DNA from: Pseudomonadota bacterium
Lineage (GTDB): Bacteria > Pseudomonadota > Gammaproteobacteria > Steroidobacterales > Steroidobacteraceae
Direction: 5' to 3'
NCBI GenBank assembly: GCA_021817875.1
Contig: JAKAFQ010000051.1
Location: 1 to 13,297 of the forward strand
DNA length: 13,297 bases
The notes below the pieces were generated by a model that saw only the letters and a list, made by a program, of their open reading frames with translations, was not told the origin of the DNA and ran no database searches. Of the stretch, positions 1-6,331 are shown piece by piece (within the stretch, counting starts at the first letter, position 1; each line of letters begins with the position of its first letter). Both the position numbers and the translations under genes were made by a program.

Positions 1-519
1 CTGTCCGAAAGTGCCGGGGGATGCGGTGGGAAGAGAGCTTTTGATTTCTAACTGGTTGGTTTTAATACTATCTGGCCGGCACCGGACGTGGAACGATTGG
101 CTCGGCACCGCCGCGGTAGGCTGCCGGTAAACCACATCCGGGCACACCCGCGGGAAGCGTCTGCCGGCAGTGCGGGCCGCTCTTGTCTCGCGGAAGGCTG
201 CCGAGCGGTGCGGACGCTTCACGGGCACGACACCGGAAGTGGTGCGGACGGACCGGCGGATCCGACGCATGCTGTGGCCGTCGCTGGCCGGCTGCATCCG
301 GTCGGTAGAGAAGTCGATGCGGGTTCGTGTGGTCGGCGGGTCCGCTCGCTGCGAAGACGTCCGGACGTCCGCGCCTGATGTCGAGCCTGCAGCCGGGGCC
401 GCATGCAATCGAAGCAGGAACGGCCCAATCGGGCGATCCGGCCCGGCGAAGCAAAGAGGAACGACCGGCGCTCCCCGCTGCGGGTCAGCCGGGCAGCGAT
501 CCCCGCAAAAGGGGTAAGC
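1..519. other. Gene-free stretch at the left edge
   Basis: I see no convincing gene in these 519 bases. Open frames occur on both strands but they encode Arg/Pro/Ser/Gly-rich text with no recognisable domain and no good ribosome binding site. An AT-richer patch at about 38-71 holds a weak plus-strand promoter-like pair, TTGATT at 41-46 and TAATAC at 63-68 with a 16-base spacer, but nothing that it would obviously drive. A perfect 14-bp palindrome lies at 356-369 and a 10-bp one at 161-170. Just past the NTF2-like gene stop there is only a 4-bp stem (CCCC/GGGG, 501-514) with no T tract on the minus strand, so I do not call a terminator there. Confidence 0.6.
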
Positions 520-909
520 TTAAGACAGAGCCCGACTCATGACGAGCGTGTCGCAGAACTGCTCGAACCGGACGATCTGCCCATCGCGAACGTCCCACAC
601 GTGCAGCGAACGGCAGCGCATCGGCTTTCCGGTTTTGACGTACGTCCCGGTGTAGTGACCGGTGGCAACCACGCTGTCACCTGCATCGCGCAGTCTGTCG
701 AGGTGAAATGCATAGTCCAGCCACTCGGTGGCGAGCCGCGTGAATACTCTGGATACCACGGCAGCCGGTCCATGGTAGGTACCACCGTACACCGAGCCTT
801 CCATCTCTATCCAGCATACCTGCGGCGCGAGCAGCTGCGGTATATCCTCGACCCGGCCGGATTCCGCCGCGTCGTAGAAGGCTTTGACGACTTCGAGGGC
901 CGTTTCCAT
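520..909 (-). CDS. SnoaL/NTF2-like protein, last gene of the SDR-MoaF unit
   Basis: A 129-residue protein of the nuclear-transport-factor-2-like (SnoaL) fold, the usual length for a single cone-shaped alpha+beta barrel domain. Hallmarks are the N-terminal helix (VVKAFYDAAESG, 7-18), the GGTYHGPAAV turn at 42-51, and the strand pair SLHVWDVRDGQIVRFEQFCDT at 101-121. Family members include small-molecule isomerases, cyclases, dehydratases and ligand binders. The pocket chemistry cannot be read from sequence, so the activity is unknown. There is no signal peptide, which suggests a cytoplasmic protein. The ATG shares its A with the TGA of the upstream moaF-like gene (TGATG), and a GGAG lies 9 bases before it inside that gene, so the two are very probably translated together. 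This links it to the same pathway as the SDR and MoaF proteins. Confidence 0.87.
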   Translation of the reverse strand: METALEVVKAFYDAAESGRVEDIPQLLAPQVCWIEMEGSVYGGTYHGPAAVVSRVFTRLATEWLDYAFHLDRLRDAGDSVVATGHYTGTYVKTGKPMRCRSLHVWDVRDGQIVRFEQFCDTLVMSRALS

Positions 910-1697
910 CAGACGGGCTCCGTTCCGGGTTCGTAATGAGTGATCGATGCCTTTTGGATGAAGGCGCCTGCGTTGCGATTCTCGATGCGGCCCTCACCGC
1001 TCAATCCGAGGAACTTGCCTGTGGAACGCAGATCGCGGAAATTGTAAAAGAATACCGAAGCAACCGGAATGATGAATTCGCGGAAGGCAAACACGTACTG
1101 ATCCTCGTCGAACTTCCATGTGGTTGCCAGGTCCACATCCCCATGGCCACGCTGCTCGCCGACCAGGCACTGCCAGCAATAGCGCTGCGAGCTCAGGTAC
1201 ACGTGCTCGTACAGATGGACCGGACTGTAGCGGTAGAACGCCCGCAGACCGATCAGGTCGCGCGTCGGGCCGGGGACCGGGCTGCCCGGCGCCGCGACAC
1301 GGGCGTCGACCACGCCCGCCGTGAAGTGCTGCTCAACCAACGGTTCGCGTTCGATGCGGCGCTCACGCACGCGCTGGCGCACGGACATCGTCCGATGCGT
1401 CAGGGTGTTCATCACCACCGTGAGCGCCTCCCGCGGCCTGGACGAGAACGTCATATCGATGAAGTATGTCGAGGGAGCGACCCGGACCGCGTCATAGCGG
1501 ACGTCACCGTGCGGCGCGAGCCCATCGTCCCACAGGACGCGGCCTGCGCTCTGAAAGCCGAGACGCAGGCGCTCTGCGCCGAAGGTCAGCTCGAACGTCC
1601 GACCGGCGAGATCCTGGGTGGAAGGCAGGCGGTTCGTGTCGATGCCGGCCGCGAAGTCCTCGTATTGCTTCCAGTCGTCCGGTGTGTCGTTCGCCAT
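909..1697 (-). CDS. moaF: MoaF-family two-domain protein
   Basis: A 262-residue protein that I recognise as the MoaF family, with an N-terminal domain (about 25-115, starting LAGRTFELTF) and a C-terminal domain (about 145-255, with YSPVHLYEHVYLSSQRYCWQC and a YVFAFRE strand). Both look like calycin/lipocalin-type beta barrels. The ATG at 1697 is preferred over an in-frame TTG at 1715 because GGGGG sits 7 bases before it. Many databases label this family molybdenum cofactor biosynthesis, but no cofactor gene is present here. From memory, moaF was first named in the Klebsiella monoamine regulon, next to an SDR gene called moaE, and the same pairing occurs here. The gene follows the SDR stop by 26 bases and overlaps the NTF2-like gene by one base. 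A role in binding or converting a small metabolite is inferred; its enzymology is unknown. Confidence 0.83.
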   Translation of the reverse strand: MANDTPDDWKQYEDFAAGIDTNRLPSTQDLAGRTFELTFGAERLRLGFQSAGRVLWDDGLAPHGDVRYDAVRVAPSTYFIDMTFSSRPREALTVVMNTLTHRTMSVRQRVRERRIEREPLVEQHFTAGVVDARVAAPGSPVPGPTRDLIGLRAFYRYSPVHLYEHVYLSSQRYCWQCLVGEQRGHGDVDLATTWKFDEDQYVFAFREFIIPVASVFFYNFRDLRSTGKFLGLSGEGRIENRNAGAFIQKASITHYEPGTEPV

Positions 1698-1723
1698 GAT
1701 ATGACCCCCAAGCAACTGCCCGA

Positions 1724-2515
1724 TCAGTCTGAAAACGCCAGGGTCGGCAGATCAACGACGCCAGCGCCACCGTCCACCACCACGATCGCGCCGCACATCA
1801 TGGCGGCGTCCTCCGAGGCCAGGAAGCAGGCCACGCTGGCGATTTCCTCGGGCCGCGCGGCCCGGCGCAGCGGCACGTGTTTCGTGGCAAGCGCGTAGGC
1901 ATCGTCGATGCTCGCAAGACCATGTTTCTCCCGGAGCGCCTCCATCTGTTCGTCCGCCATCGCTGTCCGCACCCAGCCCGGACAAATTGCATTGATCCGC
2001 ACACCGCGCGCACCGTAGTCCCTGGCAATCGAGCGAGTGAGCCCCGTCAGGGCGTGCTTGGTCGTGACATATCCCATGACGTCCGGCCCAGCGAACAGGC
2101 CCGCGATGGACGAGACCACCACGACACTGCCCCGCTGCTCGATGAGATCGGGCAGACACTCCCGTATGGTCACGACTGCCGAAGTGAGGTTCGTGCGCAC
2201 GGCGAGCGCCCAGCTCCTGTCGTCGGTGGCGAGCGCATCACCGACACCATGACCGCCGGCGTTCGCCACGAGAATGGTGAGCCGACCGAATTGCGCGCGG
2301 GCCAACCGGATGGCCGCGCGCACGGAGTCGGCCTCCGCGGCATCGCCACAAAAAAACGCGCAACCAAGCGTCTTGGCAGTGGACTCGAGCGGCGTTCGCC
2401 GCCGGCCCATGATGATGGCGCGTCCCCCTTCCTCCGTGATCCGCCGGGCAACCGCGGCGCCGATTCCGGTGCCGCCGCCCGTGATCAGAGCCACTTGCCC
2501 TTGGAATCGCTTCAT
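1724..2515 (-). CDS. Short-chain dehydrogenase/reductase (classical SDR)
   Basis: A 263-residue classical SDR of normal length that would oxidise or reduce an alcohol/ketone with NAD(P)(H) in the cytoplasm. Visible motifs are the Rossmann glycine motif TGGGTGIG (12-19), NAGG (85-88), the catalytic Asn in RTNL (Asn109), Ser135/Ser136 in SSIAG, and YVTTK giving Tyr149 and Lys153, followed by the CPGWVRT loop (178-184). GRRR (37-40) after the second strand hints at NADP(H) preference, which is an inference. The ATG at 2515 is chosen because MKRFQGQVALITGG is the canonical SDR N terminus and GGTGG lies just upstream. A frame extending further upstream only reads back through the regulator gene. 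It is the first gene of the SDR-MoaF-NTF2 unit. The substrate is unknown. Confidence 0.93.
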   Translation of the reverse strand: MKRFQGQVALITGGGTGIGAAVARRITEEGGRAIIMGRRRTPLESTAKTLGCAFFCGDAAEADSVRAAIRLARAQFGRLTILVANAGGHGVGDALATDDRSWALAVRTNLTSAVVTIRECLPDLIEQRGSVVVVSSIAGLFAGPDVMGYVTTKHALTGLTRSIARDYGARGVRINAICPGWVRTAMADEQMEALREKHGLASIDDAYALATKHVPLRRAARPEEIASVACFLASEDAAMMCGAIVVVDGGAGVVDLPTLAFSD

Positions 2516-2604
2516 TCGCCCACCACCCTGTTGGTCGGCGACCCGGAATGAGCTGCCGCCGTACCGGGGAATCGTACGAACATACGCGCCTCCCGACAGT
2601 GCCG
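2516..2604 (-). promoter_or_regulatory. Likely promoter/operator region of the SDR-moaF-NTF2 unit
   Basis: This is the gap between the regulator's probable terminator and the SDR start. A promoter is expected here if the terminator works. The only clear symmetry is a perfect 8-bp palindrome, TCGTACGA, at 2572-2579, inside an AT-richer patch (2569-2585). On the minus strand this patch contains TATGTT as a weak -10-like sequence, with no good -35. It is an obvious place for the neighbouring AraC-family protein to bind, but no direct-repeat half sites typical of that family are convincing by eye. Confidence 0.3.
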
Positions 2605-2638
2605 AAAAGGAACCGGTTGCCCACCACCGGGGAACCGG
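2605..2638 (-). terminator. Probable Rho-independent terminator after the AraC-family gene
   Basis: On the minus strand, 8 bases after the regulator's TGA, CCGGTTCCC pairs with GGG-C-AACCGG. This gives nine base pairs with a single bulged C and a 7-base loop. It is followed directly by TTCCTTTT, a short interrupted T tract. Placement right behind a stop codon and ahead of an 89-base gap supports a terminator. The T tract is imperfect, so termination may be partial and some read-through into the SDR unit is possible. Confidence 0.5.
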
Positions 2639-2645
2639 CGCGGCC

Positions 2646-3617
2646 TCAATGGCCGCCGACCAGGGTTTTGCGGCGCCGTTCCGAGGGGGCATGTCCGAAT
2701 CGCTCACGGAATACGCGGGCGAAATGCGTCGTATTGTTGAATCCCCATTCAAAAGCGATCGCCGAAATGGTCTTTGCGGCCTGCGCACGGTCGCCGAGAG
2801 CGCGGTGACACTCTTCGAGCCGGCGACGCAGGATGTATTTGCCGAGCGATTCCGCTTCACAGGCATACAGCTTGTGCACGTAGCGCGGTGAGATCCTGAA
2901 GTGGCGCGCGATCTGCGTCGGCGTGAGATTCGGATCGCGCAGGTGCGCGTCGACGAAGCGCCCGAGACGCAGCCTCCAGCGAGTCTGCGTGGTCGACTCG
3001 TCGCTCGGCCCGTCGGCCGATTCCAGAAACGCCGCCGCCAGCAGATTGCACACCGAGTCCGCAAGACGGTCCCCGATCAGAGGCGACGGCGACACCCGCC
3101 ATTGCTCCCACAGGAGGGTCGCAAACCGGGCGGCGAGCAAACTGCCGCCGTGCTTTGCGGGCATGTGCCGGTTGATGTAGACCTCCGGCATCGGCAGACG
3201 CCGTTCGAGCAGAGGTTGCGGGATGCGCAGCACGAGCATGGCGTTGTCGCCGCCCAGCAGCAGCTCACAAGGCAGCGTATTGTCGCACAGCACGAAATCC
3301 CCGGGCCCCAGCAGCACCTCGCGGCCGGCCTGGCGGTTGACGCAGGTTCCGCCGGCCTGCAGGTGAATCAGATACGCCGCGGCGTCCGAGCGGACGGGCG
3401 AGGGATGAGAATGCACGACTCGCGTGGGCGTGGACGTTGCCTCCACGAAGCGGATGCCACCGACTTCGGTCGCCCTGAGGCTGGCGTCGAAGGCGACATC
3501 GGGCGACGGCTCGACGTGCAGGCGAGTGATGAGACCGGAGGCGTGTTCATCCCATGCCTCCACCTTGCGGGGCGCGGCCACACCCCGCGTGGAAAAACTC
3601 ACCAGCTCCGCACTCAT
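2646..3617 (-). CDS. AraC-family transcriptional regulator
   Basis: A 323-residue cytoplasmic DNA-binding protein. The C-terminal AraC/XylS domain (about 217-315) has both helix-turn-helix units: LTPTQIARHFRISPRYVHKL (231-250) and TISAIAFEWGFNNTTHFARVF (283-303), closing with the family signature FRERFGHAPSE. The N-terminal 200 residues resemble the AraC-binding-like ligand domain found in regulators such as FeaR (LIHLQAGGTCVNRQAGREVLLGPGDFVLCD region, 83-112). The ATG at 3617 is chosen because MSAELVSFSTR starts where such proteins usually begin. The frame is open further upstream, but that part is Arg-rich and contains a hairpin. The ribosome binding site is weak (GGAC, 8 bases). It sits between the MFS gene and the SDR unit, all in the same direction, so it probably controls one or both in response to their substrate. 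Confidence 0.9.
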   Translation of the reverse strand: MSAELVSFSTRGVAAPRKVEAWDEHASGLITRLHVEPSPDVAFDASLRATEVGGIRFVEATSTPTRVVHSHPSPVRSDAAAYLIHLQAGGTCVNRQAGREVLLGPGDFVLCDNTLPCELLLGGDNAMLVLRIPQPLLERRLPMPEVYINRHMPAKHGGSLLAARFATLLWEQWRVSPSPLIGDRLADSVCNLLAAAFLESADGPSDESTTQTRWRLRLGRFVDAHLRDPNLTPTQIARHFRISPRYVHKLYACEAESLGKYILRRRLEECHRALGDRAQAAKTISAIAFEWGFNNTTHFARVFRERFGHAPSERRRKTLVGGH

Positions 3618-3693
3618 GTTCGCAAGTCCATCGTGTTCGCCAAGTCCGGAATCACCGGCCGCGCAACGCCGCTGTCGCGACGCTGGGCGCCGC

Positions 3694-3713
3694 CCCGCCG
3701 GTTCTCCGGCGGG
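3694..3713. repeat. Perfect 8-bp stem-loop between the MFS and AraC genes
   Basis: CCCGCCGG and CCGGCGGG flank a 4-base loop (AGAA on the minus strand). It is 135 bases after the MFS stop and 77 bases before the regulator's start. There is no T tract on either side, so it is not a classical intrinsic terminator. It could limit read-through, stabilise the 3' end of the transporter message, or overlap the regulator's promoter. The rest of the 231-base gap (3618-3848) shows no gene. Confidence 0.4.
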
Positions 3714-3848
3714 CATGAATCGAGCCCCGCGAGCCCTGCGTTCATCAACCCCCCCGTGGCGTCTGGAGGCGCGCCGGCTGGGTTTCCCCCTTTGACACGC
3801 TGACGCATCGGGCGGCTCCGGCACCTGGCGCGTTTCTCATCGGTGCCC

Positions 3849-5117
3849 CTATGGAGAGCTGGGCTGGCGCTCCTTTGCCTTGGCCTTGCGGAGCACCGCG
3901 GTACGGCGCGGCGCGGTTTCAATGAACGCCGCGCTGATGACGACCCCCAACAGCAGCCCCGCCAGGGAGAACACCACGACATTCTGGATGCCGTAATGTT
4001 GCGCGATGTAGCCGGCGATCATCGGCCCGATCCCGCCGCCGAAAATCTCGCCGGTGCCGGAGGCGATGCCGATGGCCGAGGAGGTGAGCTGCGCCGGCAC
4101 GGCCTCGGTGGCCACCGGACCGGTCAGCAGCGACAGCACCCCGTTGCCGAAGAACGATACTCCCCCTAGCAGCAGAAACAGCATGAGCGGCTCGACCCCG
4201 GTGCGGATGAAACAGTACAGCAGCACCGCTGCCCCCGTGAAACACAGGATGGCCGTGCTCCTGCGACCGATCAGATCCGAGAGTGCCAGCATCGCGATGC
4301 CGCCGAGGAATCCGCCGACGCCCAGTCCGGAGGTGACGAAGCCCATTTGCACCGCGCTCATGTGCAGGTAATCGACCAGGTAATTGGGTATGAATGCGCC
4401 CAGCACGAATATGCAGCTCATGCCGCACATCATGCCGAGCATGCTGAGCACCACGTTGCGTGAGCGAAACAGGTCGGTCCAGGGCAACGATGGCGCACGT
4501 GGACCGGCCGCGGCGGAGCGCTGCAGATGCGGTGGCTCACGAATCACCCGGTACACGAATACGGCAAGAATGAACCCCGGGATCGAGACGCAGAAGAATA
4601 CCCAGCGCCAGGAGGGCACCACCGCGAGCAACTGAGTGGCGATGATCGGTCCGAGCGCCAGGCCGAACAGCGAGAAGCCGCTGAGCTGGATCCCCTGGTT
4701 GAAGCCGCGGCGCTTCGGATGCGAGGCTTCCCCGGTCAGCGCCACGCTGGTGGACAGGAAAGCGCCCTCGGTGCCGCCCATCACGGTCCGGATCGCGACC
4801 AGCATGGCCACTCCGCTCACCATGCCGGTCACGCCCGCCATGCAGGAGAACACCAGCAGCGCGGGAATCAGGATCCGTCGCCGCCCGATGCGGTCGGAGA
4901 GATTGCCCATCAGCGCCGAGAACGTCCCCCAGCCGAGCGACAAGGCCCCGACCGCATAGCCGAGATCCTGATAGGTGAGGTGCAGATCGCGCATCATGGT
5001 GGGGAACAGCGGCGCGATGATCCACCGATCGAGTCCCACCAGCCCGAAACCCAGAAACAGCAGCAGCACGGCCTGCCACTCGTAGGTGGTATCGAACTTG
5101 GCGTCGACGCCGCTCAC
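3849..5117 (-). CDS. MFS transporter
   Basis: A 422-residue inner-membrane transporter of the major facilitator superfamily with about 12 hydrophobic segments, the first at 15-30 and the last at 380-398. The loop 2-3 motif GNLSDRIGRRR (71-81) and its second-half counterpart LSDLIGRRS (279-287) identify the family. The LDR (29-31) in helix 1 is reminiscent of proton-coupled organic-acid symporters such as the aromatic-acid group, but the substrate cannot be assigned. The GTG at 5117 is chosen because GGAGAGG lies 5 bases upstream; longer in-frame starts add a hydrophilic, non-membrane leader. This start overlaps the stop of a possible 36-residue upstream ORF (GTGA). It precedes the AraC regulator and SDR-MoaF-NTF2 unit in the same direction, suggesting it imports or exports their substrate. 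Confidence 0.9.
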   Translation of the reverse strand: MSGVDAKFDTTYEWQAVLLLFLGFGLVGLDRWIIAPLFPTMMRDLHLTYQDLGYAVGALSLGWGTFSALMGNLSDRIGRRRILIPALLVFSCMAGVTGMVSGVAMLVAIRTVMGGTEGAFLSTSVALTGEASHPKRRGFNQGIQLSGFSLFGLALGPIIATQLLAVVPSWRWVFFCVSIPGFILAVFVYRVIREPPHLQRSAAAGPRAPSLPWTDLFRSRNVVLSMLGMMCGMSCIFVLGAFIPNYLVDYLHMSAVQMGFVTSGLGVGGFLGGIAMLALSDLIGRRSTAILCFTGAAVLLYCFIRTGVEPLMLFLLLGGVSFFGNGVLSLLTGPVATEAVPAQLTSSAIGIASGTGEIFGGGIGPMIAGYIAQHYGIQNVVVFSLAGLLLGVVISAAFIETAPRRTAVLRKAKAKERQPSSP

Positions 5118-5224
5118 GAGCACCTCTCCGTTGCTTCGCTGGTGCGCGCAGCGCTCACCTGGCGCACCGCATGCTCCGCTGTGCCGCTCCATCGCCCGCG
5201 CCCGAATTCTGACGGTCTGTTCAT
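5114..5224 (-). CDS. Possible 36-residue leader ORF coupled to the MFS gene
   Basis: A short frame that starts at an ATG with a very good ribosome binding site (GGAAGG, 7-base spacer). It encodes 36 residues beginning MNRPSEFGRGRW and ending EATERCS. Its TGA overlaps the transporter's GTG start as GTGA, and the transporter's own GGAGAGG lies inside its last codons. The peptide has no signal sequence, membrane segment or recognised domain. It could act as a translational coupling or regulatory leader, or be chance. It is better supported by its start signal and exact overlap than by its amino acids. Confidence 0.42.
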   Translation of the reverse strand: MNRPSEFGRGRWSGTAEHAVRQVSAARTSEATERCS

Positions 5225-5269
5225 GAAATGACCTTCCAGTGAGATCCGACGCACCGCTGTGAACCTCCA

Positions 5270-5289
5270 GGCCGGCACCGGTGCGGGCC
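5270..5289. promoter_or_regulatory. Near-palindrome upstream of the MFS unit, candidate operator
   Basis: A perfect 10-bp core palindrome, GCACCGGTGC (5275-5284), is flanked after one mismatched base on each side by GGCC and GGCC, giving 18 of 20 symmetric positions. It lies 45-65 bases upstream of the leader ORF start, a position suited to an operator. Either the AraC-family or MarR-family neighbour could bind here. GC-rich DNA produces such symmetry by chance fairly often. Confidence 0.3.
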
Positions 5290-5613
5290 GCCCTGATGCC
5301 AATTCAAAAAAATGTGCGCGCTGCCGTGCCCGGTCGCGTCCGACACACGCTCGCCCGGGCTGGCGCCCACGGCGGTTCGCACACGACCGGGCGCTACAGC
5401 CAGGGGTCGCAGCCGCGTCAGCGCAACCCGGTTCGCGGACGGTGTTTCTGATGAGCGCATCAAAAGCGGGGGATGGGATACTGAAGTCGAGGACAGGGTT
5501 GCCGGGGCGACACGCCAGTCCGCTCGGACCACGTGTTACGAAACCTGCGAATGATGGCGGAATGTCCCTGGCATGCTGCGGGTCATACGCGCACACCACG
5601 AACCGGGTGTCGC

Positions 5614-5694
5614 TCGAGGCGCTGGACCGTCGTTCTGAGTGCTCTCATGCCTCTCTATCCCGGTTCTGGCGCCTCGACGCTGTCGGGGACAGCG
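5614..5694 (+). other. Two adjacent hairpins, candidate structured RNA or leader element
   Basis: TCGAGGCGC (5614-5622) is perfectly complementary to GCGCCTCGA (5669-5677). The stem continues inward through two G-U pairs, a GA/TC pair and ACCG/CGGT-type pairing with one bulge, to about 16 pairs around a 31-base loop (5630-5660). Directly abutting it, CGCTGTC-GGG-GACAGCG (5678-5694) forms a 7-bp stem. The two wobble pairs are legal only if the plus strand is the RNA; on the minus strand they become A-C mismatches. No plus-strand gene is nearby, so it may be an independent small RNA or an antisense element to the transporter leader. No known RNA family is recognised. Confidence 0.35.
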
Positions 5695-6331
5695 ATTTCC
5701 GGCAACCCACCCATCCAGATGTAATTTTAGTTTGTGAGCATTCCATATTTCGGTCGGGGGCGCAAGTATTCCGCGGCACCATCGTTTGTGGCAGAGCGTG
5801 CACGGCACGGCGGCGCCGCATCCCGGCGAGGCAGGACGCGAATGGAATAAAAACTTAAAAACAGCGGGTTATCGCCGGGATGACCGGGCGGGCGGGTTCT
5901 GCTTGTGACCGGCCTCGGCGCGATCCCGAGAAGGAGACCCTGGGAACGGCGCGCATCCGACCGGACACATCAGGCGCGAAATACCGTTGGACATGCGACC
6001 ATCTGGATGCCTCGCGCCCGCTCGACGCGTTCGTGCAGAGGAAGTCAGGATCGCTGCGAACGGCCTCCGCTCGTACTCGGCACCGATTCCGGTCGCAACC
6101 GGACCGGGGCGTTCCGTCGAGGATGTGCTCTGGTGCGTCCGCAGGCCCATGACCACCGGACACCCGAGCCGCCGGACTTCTCCTTCACCCCGGGCTTGCC
6201 TCGGAGTCGCGACTCGAGCGCATGCCGCCCGATCCCATGCGACCATCCCGTATCGGCCAACCGGACAGGCGGCGGCAGGTCAACCCCGATGCCGGCCACC
6301 GCCGCATGCAGCTGCCGGCGGCCGGCGCGGC

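Larger units (their letters stand above)
5225..6331. other. 1.1-kb gene-free stretch between the MarR and MFS genes
   Basis: No convincing gene. Frames here encode compositionally odd Arg/Pro/Ser-rich text without domains, and codon-position bias is not consistent in any frame. AT-rich islands stand out at about 5304-5313 (seven consecutive A on the plus strand), 5719-5755 and 5843-5862. The first two may belong to the transporter unit's leader or promoter. Also present are a 20-bp near-palindrome (5270-5289) and a long two-hairpin structure (5614-5694), listed separately. The length is unusual next to the tight gene packing elsewhere and may reflect a decayed gene, a long leader or an unrecognised RNA. 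Confidence 0.55.

Noticed and set aside
68..454. A 128-codon minus-strand frame at the left edge, which might continue the operon
   Set aside because: Its Pro/Arg/His-rich product matches nothing I recognise and lacks a start signal. It looks like a chance frame.
501..514. CCCC/GGGG stem right after the NTF2-like stop, considered as an operon terminator
   Set aside because: It has only four pairs and no T-rich tail on the minus strand.
936..1898. A 320-codon plus-strand frame opposite the MoaF-like gene
   Set aside because: It is a shadow frame. The minus-strand protein is a recognisable family member with correct start signals.
5259..5858. A 199-codon plus-strand frame in the gene-free gap
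   Set aside because: It has no convincing ribosome binding site or domain and is rich in Arg, Ser and Ala like other chance frames here. Kept only as gene-free DNA.
6299..6321. GC-rich 6-bp inverted repeat just after the MarR stop, considered as a terminator
   Set aside because: The stem is short, the loop is 11 bases and no T tract follows on the minus strand.
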